64,000 nucleotides of DNA from Kitasatospora aureofaciens (GCF_001188955.3 NZ_JPRF03000021.1:496001-560000), one strand, 5' to 3'; shown: positions 17,199 to 25,840, counted from the stretch's first letter. Made by a program: numbers and translations. The notes: a model not told the origin generated them from the letters alone.

Positions 17199-17811
17199 GA
17201 AATCATCCCGCTACACTCGCCGCGCGCAGCCTCTGACCAGGCAAAACGTCGAAGTCCTGCTGGAGTACTAGGCGCCGTTGTCTTACTGGTGTGATGGACC
17301 CAGTCGGCGGCCACGCCACCCATGAAGAGATCACCGACCAGCACAGCGACGGCCTGTCTCGGGCCGCGCGGTGACAATAGGCGTGTCCGGGTGCCAACTG
17401 GCGTGTCCCGGCACAGCAGGCCGTAGTCGGCCCGGCGGAGGTTGCATCTGAGGTTGCTGCTTGAAGTTGCTACTCGGGGTTGCGTCAGGCGGTGCCGCCG
17501 GAGGCGGGTTTGCGCAGTTCAGCGCCCGTTGTCCATAGGCTGGCGGGCGCCGACTACTTCTCCCCGGGCACCTTCGGCAGTGCCGGGTGAAGTCCGAGCA
17601 CCGGAGCGCCGAAGGAGAACAGGAGCAGGAGAGCCGGCGCGCAGAGCAGGAGCGGAGACAAGATCCCGGCCACCTGATGCTGCGCGCCGACGGCGTGACG
17701 GGTTGTCCGCTGCGCGGTGGCCCGGCGGCCCCGCTGCGCGGCGCCACCGGCCGGGAGGAGGGGCGAGGAGGAGACCCGGCCGGCGCCGACGTTGGCGTTC
17801 GATCTGATCGG
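17199..17811. other. No recognisable gene
   Basis: Spacer between the IS701-type element and the arsenic cluster. No ribosome-site-plus-ORF combination and no family resemblance found. Confidence 0.4.
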
Positions 17812-18318
17812 TCAGCTGCCGCAGGCGCAGCCCGCCGCAGCCTTCGCCTCGGCCGGGCTCTGGGTCGGGTCGACGGCCTGCTCGTCGGGGGTGCAGCAGG
17901 CGGTGGTGCCGCAGCAGGCCTCCGGCGCGGCGTCGGACTTGCCGAGGGTGTCGGCGTCGGCCTTGACGACGTAGACCTCCCAGGGCTCCTTGCCGGGGCC
18001 GGTCACCCAGGTCTTGTCCTGGAGGGCGTAGCAACAGGAGGTGTCGTTCTCCTCGAAGGTGGCCAGGCCGGCGTCCTTGAGCAGCCTGGTGGCGGCGGTG
18101 ACCTGCTCGGTGGTCTCGACCTCGATGCCAAGGTGGTCCAGGCGGGTGTCCTCGCCGGCTTCGCCCTCGATGAGGACGAGCTTGAGCGGGGGCTCGGTGA
18201 TGGCGAAGTTGGCGTAGCCGGGGCGGCGCTGGGCGGGCTCGGCGTCGAAGAGCTTGGAGTAGAAGGCGATGGAGCCTTCGAGGTCGGCGACACGAAGGGC
18301 GAGCTGAACACGGGACAT
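17812..18318 (-). CDS. arsI: ArsI/CadI family C-As lyase (organoarsenical-demethylating dioxygenase)
   Basis: 168 aa, ATG with GGGAGA 6 bases upstream. Single-domain vicinal oxygen chelate (glyoxalase) fold: RVQLALRVADLEGSIAFYSK carries no metal His in strand 1, but LDHLGIEV supplies a His and KEPWEVYVV the Glu of the Fe(II) site. The vicinal pair in NDTSCCYALQDKTW is the trivalent arsenical-binding Cys pair of ArsI. The C-terminal tail is Cys-rich (EACCGTTACC; CACGS). The family cleaves C-As bonds in methylarsenite and trivalent roxarsone. Divergent from arsR with operator-like repeats between. Confidence 0.9.
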   Translation of the reverse strand: MSRVQLALRVADLEGSIAFYSKLFDAEPAQRRPGYANFAITEPPLKLVLIEGEAGEDTRLDHLGIEVETTEQVTAATRLLKDAGLATFEENDTSCCYALQDKTWVTGPGKEPWEVYVVKADADTLGKSDAAPEACCGTTACCTPDEQAVDPTQSPAEAKAAAGCACGS

Positions 18319-18345
18319 GGCGGTCTCCCCGATCCGAGACCTTTG

Positions 18346-18416
18346 ATTCGACATCTGTCGATACAGCGAGCTTGTCTCTCCGAATAGATGGCTGTCAACA
18401 TAGACACATGTCGAAT
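18346..18416. promoter_or_regulatory. Paired ArsR operators in arsI-arsR divergent promoter
   Basis: ATTCGACAT (18346-18354) and ATGTCGAAT (18408-18416) form perfect 9-base inverted arms. Each half is itself dyadic: TCGACA-TC-TGTCGA at 18348-18361, and TAGACA-CA-TGTCGA at 18401-18414 with one mismatch. The second site overlaps the arsR start codon, so autorepression would also block translation initiation or transcript start. Confidence 0.7.
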
Positions 18417-18800
18417 CTGGAACTGTCGGTGCTCGGCCAGGACGACGCGGTGGCGTGCTGCTCGCCGATGGTCCGCGAGCCCTTGGGCGAGGAAGCCGCC
18501 GCCGACCTGGCGAAGATGTTCAAGGCTCTGTCGGACCCGGTGCGGCTGCGGCTGCTGTCGTTGATCGCCTCGCACGAGGGCGGTGAGGCGTGCGTCTGCG
18601 ACCTGACCGACCCGTTCGACGTGTCCCAGCCGACCATCTCGCACCACCTGAAGGTGTTGCGCGAGGCCGGTCTGGTCGGCTCCGAGCGACGCGGCACCTG
18701 GGTCTACTACTGGGTCCTGCCCGCCGCGCTGGCCAAGCTGTCCGCTTTGCTCCAGACCCCGGCCGGCACCGTCCCCGCGACGGGCGGAGGTGGGAGATGA
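18408..18800 (+). CDS. arsR: ArsR-family metalloregulator
   Basis: 130 aa. Winged HTH: LAKMFKALSDPVRLRLLSLI, then ACVCDLTDPFDVSQPTISHH with the metal-box-like CVCDL, recognition helix QPTISHHLKVLREAGLV and wing RRGTWVYYW. Cysteines in AVACCSP near the N-terminus and CVC in helix 3 are candidate As(III) ligands. ATG at 18408 lies inside an operator, possibly giving a leaderless message. Stop overlaps the next start (ATGA), so it is co-translated with the aquaporin. Confidence 0.92.
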   Translation: MSNLELSVLGQDDAVACCSPMVREPLGEEAAADLAKMFKALSDPVRLRLLSLIASHEGGEACVCDLTDPFDVSQPTISHHLKVLREAGLVGSERRGTWVYYWVLPAALAKLSALLQTPAGTVPATGGGGR

Positions 18801-19549
18801 CCGAGATGGCTCCGCTCGGGCGCCGGACCGCGGTCGAGTTCTTCGGGACCGGCGCGCTGGTCGCCGTCGTGGTCGGCTCCGGCATCCAGGCCACCAAGCT
18901 GTCCCAGGATGTCGGCGTGCAACTGCTCGCCAACTCCCTGGCCACCGTGTTCGGCCTGGGCGTGCTGATCGTCCTGCTCGGCCCGGTCTCCGGCGCGCAC
19001 TTCAACCCGGTGGTCACCCTGGCCGCCTGGTGGACCGGTCGCCACGACGGTGACGGGCCGAGCTCGCGCGAGGTCGCGGCCTACGTCCCCGCGCAGATCC
19101 TCGGTGCGATCGGCGGGGCGGTGCTGACGGATGCGATGTTCGCCGAACCGCTGGTGCGCTGGTCGACCCACGCCCGTTGGGCACCGCACCTGTGGCTGGG
19201 AGAGGTCGTCGCCACCGCCGGGCTCATCCTTCTGATCTTTGGTCTGGCCCGCGCCGGCCGGGCGCACTTCGCCCCGGTCGCGGTCGCCTCCTACATCGGC
19301 GCCGCCTACTGGTTCACCTCCAGCACTTCGTTCGCCAACCCTGCGGTGACGATCGGCCGGGCGTTCACCGACACCTTCGCCGGCATCGCGCCCGCCTCGG
19401 TGCTGCCGTTCATCGCCGCCCAGCTCGTCGGCCTGGTCGTCGGCGTCGCCCTGCTCGCCGCGCTGTTCGGCCCCCCCGCCGCGGCCGCCGCCGAGGACGT
19501 CGTCGTCCCGCACGGCGAGCACCACCCCACCGCCGTCTCCGGCCGCTGA
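18797..19549 (+). CDS. MIP-family aquaporin, putative arsenite channel (AqpS-like)
   Basis: 250 aa with six hydrophobic segments and both pore half-helices: HFNPVVT (first NPA position altered to NPV) and FANPAVT (canonical). Lying between arsR and arsC with a 4-base overlap, it probably releases As(III) formed by ArsC, as AqpS does in Sinorhizobium meliloti. No ArsB or Acr3 pump gene occurs in the cluster. C-terminal tail is Ala/His-rich. Confidence 0.88.
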   Translation: MTEMAPLGRRTAVEFFGTGALVAVVVGSGIQATKLSQDVGVQLLANSLATVFGLGVLIVLLGPVSGAHFNPVVTLAAWWTGRHDGDGPSSREVAAYVPAQILGAIGGAVLTDAMFAEPLVRWSTHARWAPHLWLGEVVATAGLILLIFGLARAGRAHFAPVAVASYIGAAYWFTSSTSFANPAVTIGRAFTDTFAGIAPASVLPFIAAQLVGLVVGVALLAALFGPPAAAAAEDVVVPHGEHHPTAVSGR

Positions 19550-19586
19550 GCCCCGCCCCGCCGTTCCCGCCTCGAAGGAAGACCCC

Positions 19587-20009
19587 GTGAGCACTCTCCC
19601 CGACGTCCCGTCCGTGCTGTTCGTTTGCGTCCACAACGCCGGCCGCTCCCAGATGGCCGCCGCCTTCCTCACCCGCCTCGGCCCAGGCCGGGTCGAGGTC
19701 CGCTCCGCTGGCTCCGCCCCGGCCGAGACCGTGAACCCGGCCGTGGTCGAGGCCCTGGCCGAGGTCGGCATCGACATCTCCGCCGAGGTCCCGAAGGTGC
19801 TGACCGTCGAGGCCGTCCAGGCGTCCGACGTGGTGATCACCATGGGCTGCGGCGACGCTTGCCCGTACTTCCCCGGCAAGCGGTACCTGGACTGGAAGCT
19901 GGAGGACCCGGCCGGCCAGGGTGTCGAGGCCGTGCGCCCGATCCGGGACCAGATTGAGCAGCGCATCCGCGGCCTGCTCGCCGAGCTCGGCATCGAGGCC
20001 GCCGCGTGA
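19587..20009 (+). CDS. arsC: Arsenate reductase, LMW-phosphatase fold
   Basis: 140 aa, GTG with GAAGGAAGA 6 bases upstream. P-loop FVCVHNAGRSQM (C-x5-R type), GSAPAETVNPAVVEAL, then ITMGCGDACPYFPG with the second and third redox Cys and DWKLEDPAG with the general-acid Asp. Reduces As(V) to As(III) using thioredoxin or mycothiol. Follows the aquaporin by 37 bases; its GTGA end overlaps the GNAT gene. Confidence 0.93.
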   Translation: MSTLPDVPSVLFVCVHNAGRSQMAAAFLTRLGPGRVEVRSAGSAPAETVNPAVVEALAEVGIDISAEVPKVLTVEAVQASDVVITMGCGDACPYFPGKRYLDWKLEDPAGQGVEAVRPIRDQIEQRIRGLLAELGIEAAA

Positions 20010-20500
20010 CCACCGTGACGGTCACCGGGATGCTCCCGCAGCACGCCGAGCAGGTGCTGGCGATCTACCAGGCCGGAATCGACGGCGGCGACGCCACCTT
20101 CGAGACCACCGCACCGACCTGGGAGGCCTTCAACGCCTCCCGCCTGCCCGAGCACCGCCTGGTCGCCCTTGACGGCGACCGGGTGCTGGGCTGGGCCGCC
20201 GTGGTGCCGGTCTCCGACCGGTGCGCGTACGCCGGCGTGGTCGAGCACTCCGTCTACGTCCACCCCGACGCCCAAGGCCAAGGCGTCGGCCTGGCTCTGC
20301 TGACCGCGCTGCTGGACTCCACCGACGCCGCCGGCATCTGGACCGTCCAGTCCGGCATCTTCCCCGAGAACACCGCCAGCCTCGCCCTGCACACCAAGGC
20401 CGGCTTCCGTATCGTCGGCACCCGCGAACGGCTCGGCCGCCACTTGGGCCGCTGGCGCGACGTCGTCCTTGTGGAGCGCCGCAGCCCAACTGTGGCCTGA
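20006..20500 (+). CDS. GNAT N-acetyltransferase, PAT/ArsN1-like
   Basis: 164 aa, GTG start overlapping the arsC stop (GTGA). Begins ML-QHAEQVLAIYQAGI; has DATFETTAPTWEAF, VYVHPDAQGQGVGLALL (acetyl-CoA loop) and TVQSGIFPENTASLALHTKA, as in phosphinothricin and arsinothricin acetyltransferases. Final position in an arsenic operon points to the ArsN1 group, which acetylates arsinothricin; the substrate is inferred only. Confidence 0.85.
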   Translation: MTTVTVTGMLPQHAEQVLAIYQAGIDGGDATFETTAPTWEAFNASRLPEHRLVALDGDRVLGWAAVVPVSDRCAYAGVVEHSVYVHPDAQGQGVGLALLTALLDSTDAAGIWTVQSGIFPENTASLALHTKAGFRIVGTRERLGRHLGRWRDVVLVERRSPTVA

Positions 20501-20569
20501 GCCGGTAAGCAGGCCACCCTGCGGTCCTGGCCCGCGCCTACAGCTCGGTCCACCCGCACGCCCGGCCGT

Positions 20570-21290
20570 TGCTGCTGAGCGGGCGGGTGCGGACGGTCCG
20601 CGCTGCAGCAGGTCCTCGATCCGGGCGGCGCCGGCCGGGACGGCGGTGAGCATCTCGGCGGTGGCCGGGTTCTCCTCGGCGGCCAGGCGCAGGTCCGTCA
20701 CCGCCGAGCGCACCCCGGAGGCCACGGTGCCGACCATGACCACCAGCAGCCGCGGGAAGGACCGCCAGCGCCGCTCCCACGCCCGACCCGACCCGTCCTC
20801 GCCGGCCTGCTCCCAGACCTGGGCGTAGGCCGCCAGCTGCGCCGCGGTCTCCTCGGCGCCGACCCCGGGGCGGTGGCGTTCGACGAACGCCCGCAGCCGG
20901 TGCCGCTCCTCGCCGGTGCCGGCGGTGTACGCGAGCTCGGCGGCGGGCCGGTACACGCCACCGCCGGCGGACAGCTCAGGGTGGGGGAGGAGGTCGAGTG
21001 GGCCGCAGGCCTCGCCGCGGGTGCGGGCGTCGGTGGCGAAGGCGGCGTGGATCCGGCCGACGTCGAGCAGGTGCTCGCGTCCGTGCCGCACGGCGAGCTG
21101 TTTGGTCTCCGGCACGGCTGCAGGGCGGCGGGCCTCGGGGAAGGTGGCCGCCACCGCCGCGCCCTGGGCGGTGAGGTGCCAGGCCTTCGCCCGGCCAGCC
21201 CGGGGCAGGGTCACGAAGTCCGCCAGGCCGTCGGCGTGCAGGCGGGTCAGCCGCTTCTGGGTCTGCTTGTCAGCACCTGCGATGCCACCA
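20570..21290 (-). pseudogene. Replication-relaxation family protein, truncated at both ends
   Basis: Winged-helix part QTQKRLTRLHADGLADFV ... KAWHLTAQGAAVAATFPEAR, then the nuclease-like core (YRPAAELAYTAGTGEERHRL; AQLAAYAQVWEQAG; SFPRLLVVMVGTVASG) and ARIEDLLQRGPSAP near the end. The first HTH helices are missing and the C-terminus runs into low-complexity sequence. Such proteins belong to actinomycete plasmid or integrative element replication modules. Two further fragments lie at 51.6 and 54.6-55.0 kb. Confidence 0.65.
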
Positions 21291-21680
21291 CGCCAACTCC
21301 GGGTCTTCCATCGGCTCGTGATGCGTTCGCTCGAGGAGCGCCGCGTCCAGGCGCTCGACCTGCACCCGGAGTTCGCTGGCGGCCCTTGGCGGAAGCATGA
21401 ACAGAGCATCTTGCAGCTTGTCCCGGGCCCAACCCTCCCCGCAGCAGAGGCAGGTGAACTCCGCCTCCCATTGCCTCCACCGGCGCCTCGTGCCGTGGAC
21501 GCGCACGGACCACACGCTCAGCGCCACCGCAATGATGCCCGGAGACAATCGCTCCCGTTCGAGCACACGGACAGCGGCATTCGCCGCTCCCGACAGACCT
21601 GGGACATCGCGATGCCGCAGCCAGGGCCTATCCCCGCCGCGTTCCCGCGGCCGAAGTGAAGCTGGTGTTCTACGAGGCAC
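21270..21680 (-). CDS. Conserved hypothetical protein
   Basis: 136 aa as read. The coherent part is residues about 45-136: a hydrophobic stretch (SPGIIAVALSVWSVRV), then RRRWRQWEAEFTCLCCGEGW with a CLCC motif, and a helical end closing in WWHRRC. I have a sense of similar streptomycete hypotheticals but no function. The first 40 residues are Arg-rich and may be out of frame. Its 3' end overlaps the start of the replication-relaxation remnant. Confidence 0.5.
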   Translation of the reverse strand: MPRRTPASLRPRERGGDRPWLRHRDVPGLSGAANAAVRVLERERLSPGIIAVALSVWSVRVHGTRRRWRQWEAEFTCLCCGEGWARDKLQDALFMLPPRAASELRVQVERLDAALLERTHHEPMEDPELAWWHRRC

Positions 21681-22019
21681 GGCCCCTTCGGATGCAAGTC
21701 ATGGACGGCATCCTCCCACAACCCAAGATCGGCCGGACAGACTCTAGCGGCTGGGGGGTCGGTTCGTGGTTCGGCATGGGGGTCGGGGGGGTCGGCTCGT
21801 GGTTCGGTTCGGCAGCCCGCCGTCCGTCCCGCTTGTTGCCTGTTTGTGCTGTTCATCGGGGGTGCCGGGCCGAACTCACCACCTCGACTTACCTCCCTGG
21901 GCCCCTGGCTGGTGGTGGTGGTTGTGGTGGGTGGGTTGGGGCGTTGGTCGGTGTGTCCGGTCGCTGCGCTGTGCCCCTTTTCTCTGCGTCCGGCTGGTGC
22001 CGGCCGCGTGTGGACCGCG
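21681..22019. other. Intergenic, contains dispersed repeat
   Basis: Holds the 32-base repeat at 21749-21780, a degenerate second copy about 21789-21812, and a G/T-rich low-complexity run (21900-21960). No gene seen; the upstream end of the DUF402 gene may once have extended here. Confidence 0.4.
21749..21780 (+). repeat. Dispersed 32-bp repeat, copy 1
   Basis: Nearly identical (two differences) to 39247-39278; both share CGGTTCGTGGTTCGGCATGG. A weaker version (GTCGGCTCGTGGTTCGG) follows directly. Confidence 0.7.
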
Positions 22020-22610
22020 ATGCCCCAGCGGGTGATCGCCGACACCGGCCACGTGGTGACCCTGGCCTACTGGCCGGGGATCGAGAGCCTCGCCCCGACG
22101 ACCTGGATCACCGCGACCCGCACCGGCGACGACACCACCCGCAAGCAGGGCCTTCAAGACCTGGCGGCCGGCACCTGGACCCTCGGCCGCTACCGGTGGA
22201 CCGGCACCGAGCTGCTGAGCCACTTCCTGGCCGGCGAGTGGTTCTCCGTGCACTGCTTCCAGGACGCCACCACCCACGAGCCGCTGCGCTGGTACGTCAA
22301 CTTCGAGAAGCCCTACCAGCGCCGTCCTGGCGGCATCGACACCCTCGACCTGTGCCTGGACCTCGTCGTCACCCCCGACCAGTCGGGGCACCACTGGAAG
22401 GACCGCGACGAGTACAGCCAACTGCGCCGCCTCGGCCTGATCGACGACTACCTCCACCACCAGGTCGAGCAAGCCCAAGGGCGGCCGATCGCCATGCTCG
22501 ACAACCACACCGGACCGTTCGCCGCCGGCTGGCCCACCTGGGCACCGGATCCGTCCTGGCCGCTGCCGACCCTGCCCGACGACGCCGACGACCCGGCCGC
22601 CGGGCGGTGA
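22020..22610 (+). CDS. DUF402 domain protein
   Basis: 196 aa from ATG (MPQRVIADTGHVV). WYVNFEKP (about 98-105) and DTLDLCLDLVVTPD with HHWKDRDEYSQLRRLGLID form the DUF402 core, including the Asp/Asp/Lys-Asp-Glu cluster that binds metal in FomD-like phosphohydrolases. The family hydrolyses nucleotide-linked or pyrophosphate substrates; the substrate is unknown here. No clear ribosome site just upstream, and the preceding DNA is low-complexity. Confidence 0.8.
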   Translation: MPQRVIADTGHVVTLAYWPGIESLAPTTWITATRTGDDTTRKQGLQDLAAGTWTLGRYRWTGTELLSHFLAGEWFSVHCFQDATTHEPLRWYVNFEKPYQRRPGGIDTLDLCLDLVVTPDQSGHHWKDRDEYSQLRRLGLIDDYLHHQVEQAQGRPIAMLDNHTGPFAAGWPTWAPDPSWPLPTLPDDADDPAAGR

Positions 22611-22679
22611 CCGCGCCGATCCCCGTGCGGGTGTGCGCGGTGCTGGTTCACGCCTGTGCGGCCCCGACTTGGAGGATCA

Positions 22680-23069
22680 GTGAACCGGTATCGGATGATC
22701 GAGATCGTCGAGCGCGTCATCGAGTCCTATGTCGAGGAGGTCGACTACGAGGACGTCGACACCAACGTTCTTGCGGAGAACGTCGTCCAGGCGCTGGAGC
22801 GGGCGGGGGTGGGCGCCACTGACGAGGGGCTGAGGGGACCCGGCGTAGGAGTACGGCCCTGGCCGGGGCTCGCTCCCGGAGTCTGCTCCCGGGCGCGGTC
22901 TCGTCCCGGGTGCGGACGAACTCCCCTGCCCCGGAATGGTCCTCTTGATCGAGGCCGGGAAGCACCGGCTCCATTCATTGAAAGGGTCCTCTCGTGTACG
23001 ACCATGCACCGCACAGCTGCTTCCCGCTCTCCCGCCGGGGCGGCCTACATCGGGCGGTGGCGGTCGTGA
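22680..23069 (+). CDS. Small acidic hypothetical protein
   Basis: GTG with GGAGG 4 bases upstream; the first 45 residues are strongly acidic and helical (MIEIVERVIESYVEEVDYED; TNVLAENVVQALERAG). After about 22815 the frame becomes Pro/Arg-rich and overlaps the next gene's signal peptide, so the natural C-terminus was probably near residue 45-50 and has been lost. Confidence 0.5.
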   Translation: MNRYRMIEIVERVIESYVEEVDYEDVDTNVLAENVVQALERAGVGATDEGLRGPGVGVRPWPGLAPGVCSRARSRPGCGRTPLPRNGPLDRGREAPAPFIERVLSCTTMHRTAASRSPAGAAYIGRWRS

Positions 23070-24160
23070 CCGCCGTGGCTGCCGTGGTCATGACGGTCGG
23101 GGCACTGGCACCGACCGCAGCGTTCGCGGGCGGCAGGCCGGACAGCGTCCAGGCCAGCCTGAACGCGCTGGTGGAGGACGACGGCCTGCCCGCCGCGCTG
23201 GCCACCGTCAAGGGCCGTGACGGCCACACCCGCAGCTACACCGCCGGCGTCGGCGACCTCGCCACCGGGGCCAAGGTCCCCGTGGACGGGCAGATCCGGA
23301 TCGGCAGCAACACCAAGACCTTCACCGCCGTCGTCGTCCTCCAGCTCGTCGCCGAAGGAAAGATCGGCCTCGACGCGTCCGTCGACACCTACCTCCCCGG
23401 CCTGCTGCGCGGCGACGGCATCGACGGACGGAACATCACGGTCCGTCAACTGCTTCAGCACACCAGCGGCCTGCCCGAGTATGTTGACACGAGCTCGATA
23501 CTCGCCAGTCCGAAGCGGTACTACGAGCCGCGTGAACTTCTCGACGCGGCCCTCTCTCAGAAGGCTCACTTCGCCCCGACCGCGCGCTGGGAGTACAGCA
23601 ACACCAACTACCTGGTGGCGGGTCTGATCATCCAGAAGGTCACCGGGCGGCCGCTCGGTGAGGAGGTCAACCAGCGCATCGTCGACCGCATCGGCCTGCG
23701 CCACACCTACTTCCCCACCCCCGGGGACATGAGCATCCACGAGGCCCACCCCGAGGGTTACAACCGGGACGCCGACGGCTCGCTCCGCGACTACACCGAG
23801 CTGGATCCGTCCTGGGGCTGGGCGGCGGGCGGCGTCGTCTCCACCAACAGCGACCTCATCCGCTTTTACACGGCACTGCTCGGCGGTCGCCTCCTCCCGG
23901 CGGCGCAGCTCGCCGAGATGCGCACCACCGTCCCCGCCGAGCTCTTGGGCCCGGGGGTCCGCTACGGGCTGGGCCTGGTGAGCCGGCCACTGCCGTGCGG
24001 TGGCCTGTACTGGGGCCACGGCGGGGCCATTCCGGGCTATGAAACCGCCGGGGGCGCCACCGACGACGGCCGCGCCACCAGCATCGCGGTGACCATGCTC
24101 CCGAGCGGTACGGCCGGGCAGCACCTGGAGGCCGCGGTGGGCTCCGCCCTGTGCCGCTGA
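22994..24160 (+). CDS. Serine hydrolase / D,D-carboxypeptidase (class C beta-lactamase family), paralog 1
   Basis: 388 aa, GTG with GAAAGGG about 6 bases upstream. Signal peptide with core VVTAVAAVVMTVGALAP, cleavage near AFA-GG. SxxK nucleophile in GSNTKTF, YxN in WEYSNTNY and HxG in WGHGGAIPG: the three motifs of R61-type peptidases and class C enzymes. Secreted; expected to act on D-Ala-D-Ala peptides or related esters. Tandem with a close paralog at 24275, sharing DNA tracts of near identity. Confidence 0.9.
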   Translation: MYDHAPHSCFPLSRRGGLHRAVAVVTAVAAVVMTVGALAPTAAFAGGRPDSVQASLNALVEDDGLPAALATVKGRDGHTRSYTAGVGDLATGAKVPVDGQIRIGSNTKTFTAVVVLQLVAEGKIGLDASVDTYLPGLLRGDGIDGRNITVRQLLQHTSGLPEYVDTSSILASPKRYYEPRELLDAALSQKAHFAPTARWEYSNTNYLVAGLIIQKVTGRPLGEEVNQRIVDRIGLRHTYFPTPGDMSIHEAHPEGYNRDADGSLRDYTELDPSWGWAAGGVVSTNSDLIRFYTALLGGRLLPAAQLAEMRTTVPAELLGPGVRYGLGLVSRPLPCGGLYWGHGGAIPGYETAGGATDDGRATSIAVTMLPSGTAGQHLEAAVGSALCR

Positions 24161-24204
24161 CTCTCCCCGATCCGGCCTGAGCGCCCGCACCGGTACGACC
24201 AGCA

Positions 24205-24232
24205 GGTTCTGCGCACATCTGTGCGCAGAACC
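24205..24232. terminator. Perfect hairpin between paralogous hydrolases
   Basis: GGTTCTGCGCACA (24205-24217), TC, TGTGCGCAGAACC (24220-24232): 13 perfect pairs. It separates two otherwise similar genes, so it may terminate the first or attenuate read-through into the second. Confidence 0.65.
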
Positions 24233-24274
24233 CGCGCGCCCTACTGATCCCCCCTGCAGCAGAGGAGTTCCTCC

Positions 24275-25456
24275 GTGAACGAGCACGTACAGCACAACCG
24301 GGCCCACCGACACCGCCGTGGCCGGCGCGGGTTGGCGGTCGCGGTGGCCTCCGTGGCCGCCGTGGCCGCCGGCGTCGTGGCGGCCACGGCGCTGGCACCG
24401 ACCGCGGCGTTCGCGGGTGGTAGGCCGGACAGCGTCCAGTCGAGCTTGAACGCGCTGGTGAAGGACGACGGCCTGCCCGCCGCGCTGGCCACCGTCAAGG
24501 GCCGCGACGGCCACACCCGCAGCTACACCGCCGGCGTCGGCGACCTCGCCACCGGGGCCAAGGTCCCCGTGGACGGGCAGGTACGGATCGGCAGCAACAC
24601 CAAGACCTTCACCGCCGTCGTCGTCCTCCAGCTCGTCGCCGAAGGAAAGATCGGCCTCGACGCGTCCGTCGACACCTACCTCCCCGGCCTGCTGCGCGGC
24701 GACGGCATCGACGGACGCAACATCACCGTCCGTCAACTGCTCCAGCACACCAGTGGCCTGCCCGACTACACGGACGCCCCCGCGCTCTCGGACTTCAGAA
24801 CGATCCAGCACCGCTACTTCGAGCCCCGCGAGCTCCTCGACGGCGCCCTCGCCCAGAAGGCCCGCTTCGCCCCGGGCGCGCGCTGGGAGTACAGCAACAC
24901 CAACTACATCGTCGCCGGACTCCTGATTCAGAAGGTCACCGGACGGCCCGTCGGTGAGGAGATCACCAAGCGCGTCATCGACCGCATCGGCCTGCGCCAC
25001 ACCTACTTCCCCACCCCGGGGGACATGACCATCCACGAGGCCCACCCCGAGGGTTACAACCAGGGCGCCGACGGCTCACTCCACGACTTCAGCGAGATGG
25101 ACCCCTCGATGGCCTGGGCGGCGGGGGCGATCGTCTCCACCAACAGCGACCTCAACTCGTTCTTCACCGCGCTCCTCGGCGGCCGGCTCCTGCCCGCGGC
25201 GCAGCTCGCCGAGATGCGCACCACCGTCCCCGCCGAGCTCCTGGGCCCGGGGATCCGCTACGGGCTGGGCCTGCAGAGCAAGCCGCTCTCCTGCGGCGGC
25301 CTCCTCTGGGGCCACGGCGGGACCATTCCGGGCTACCGCTCCCGCGGCGGGGTCACCGACGACGGCCGCGCCGCCAGCATCACGGTCACCACCATCCCCG
25401 GCGACGCCGGGGCGCAGCACATGGCGGAGGCCCTGGACGCGGCCCTCTGCCACTGA
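24275..25456 (+). CDS. Serine hydrolase / D,D-carboxypeptidase (class C beta-lactamase family), paralog 2
   Basis: 393 aa, GTG with GAGGAG about 8 bases upstream. His/Arg-rich N-terminus, hydrophobic core and AFA-GG cleavage as in paralog 1. Motifs GSNTKTF, YSNTNY and HGGTIPG all present. Differs mostly in the leader, around residues 165-185 (TDAPALSDFRTIQHRYF) and at the end. It arose by tandem duplication; identity with the neighbour is patchy. Confidence 0.9.
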   Translation: MNEHVQHNRAHRHRRGRRGLAVAVASVAAVAAGVVAATALAPTAAFAGGRPDSVQSSLNALVKDDGLPAALATVKGRDGHTRSYTAGVGDLATGAKVPVDGQVRIGSNTKTFTAVVVLQLVAEGKIGLDASVDTYLPGLLRGDGIDGRNITVRQLLQHTSGLPDYTDAPALSDFRTIQHRYFEPRELLDGALAQKARFAPGARWEYSNTNYIVAGLLIQKVTGRPVGEEITKRVIDRIGLRHTYFPTPGDMTIHEAHPEGYNQGADGSLHDFSEMDPSMAWAAGAIVSTNSDLNSFFTALLGGRLLPAAQLAEMRTTVPAELLGPGIRYGLGLQSKPLSCGGLLWGHGGTIPGYRSRGGVTDDGRAASITVTTIPGDAGAQHMAEALDAALCH

Positions 25457-25499
25457 ACCACCTCCGGCGCGTTCGGGTTGCCGGACACCGGGCGGACGG

Positions 25500-25840
25500 C
25501 CCCGCAGCTTCCGTTATCGGGAGCCGCGGAGCCGTCCGCGAAGTACTCATGCTCGGTGAGCGTGACCAGTGTGTCGGCGGGCACCGTGACGGTGAAGACG
25601 AACTGCCGGGTCCTGCGCTCCCGCGTGTTGGTGAAGTCCAGGTGTCTGGCGTACTCGAGTTGCGCCGGATCGAGGACGATCCCGGTCTCCTCGGCCAGCT
25701 CCCGCACCGCGCCGAGCAGGGGGTCCTCGTCGGGGTCCAGTCCGCCGGCCGGGTAGTCCCGGATGCCCGGCAGGACGTCGTCCGGGAGCCGGTGCGTCAC
25801 CAGCACCACGGCTTTGTCGTTGGCGACGGCAGGTGAGCAG
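25500..25840 (-). pseudogene. Nudix hydrolase fragment
   Basis: Full Nudix box GGLDPDEDPLLGAVRELAEE (G-x5-E-x7-REU-x-EE-x-GU) preceded by VLVTHRLPDDVLPGIRDYPA and followed by RQFVFTVTVPADTLVTLTEH. No start codon precedes VANDKAVVLV in frame, and the expected C-terminal helix is replaced by unrelated sequence, so both ends are missing although the catalytic box is intact. Confidence 0.65.

Noticed and set aside
18707..21409. A 900-codon open frame on the minus strand across the arsenic genes
   Set aside because: Only its first 250 codons (the replication-relaxation remnant) make sense; the rest is antisense to arsR-arsC and Gly/Arg-rich, a GC artefact.
23045..25045. A 666-codon antisense frame across both serine hydrolases
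   Set aside because: Its apparent internal duplication simply mirrors the tandem paralogs on the plus strand.
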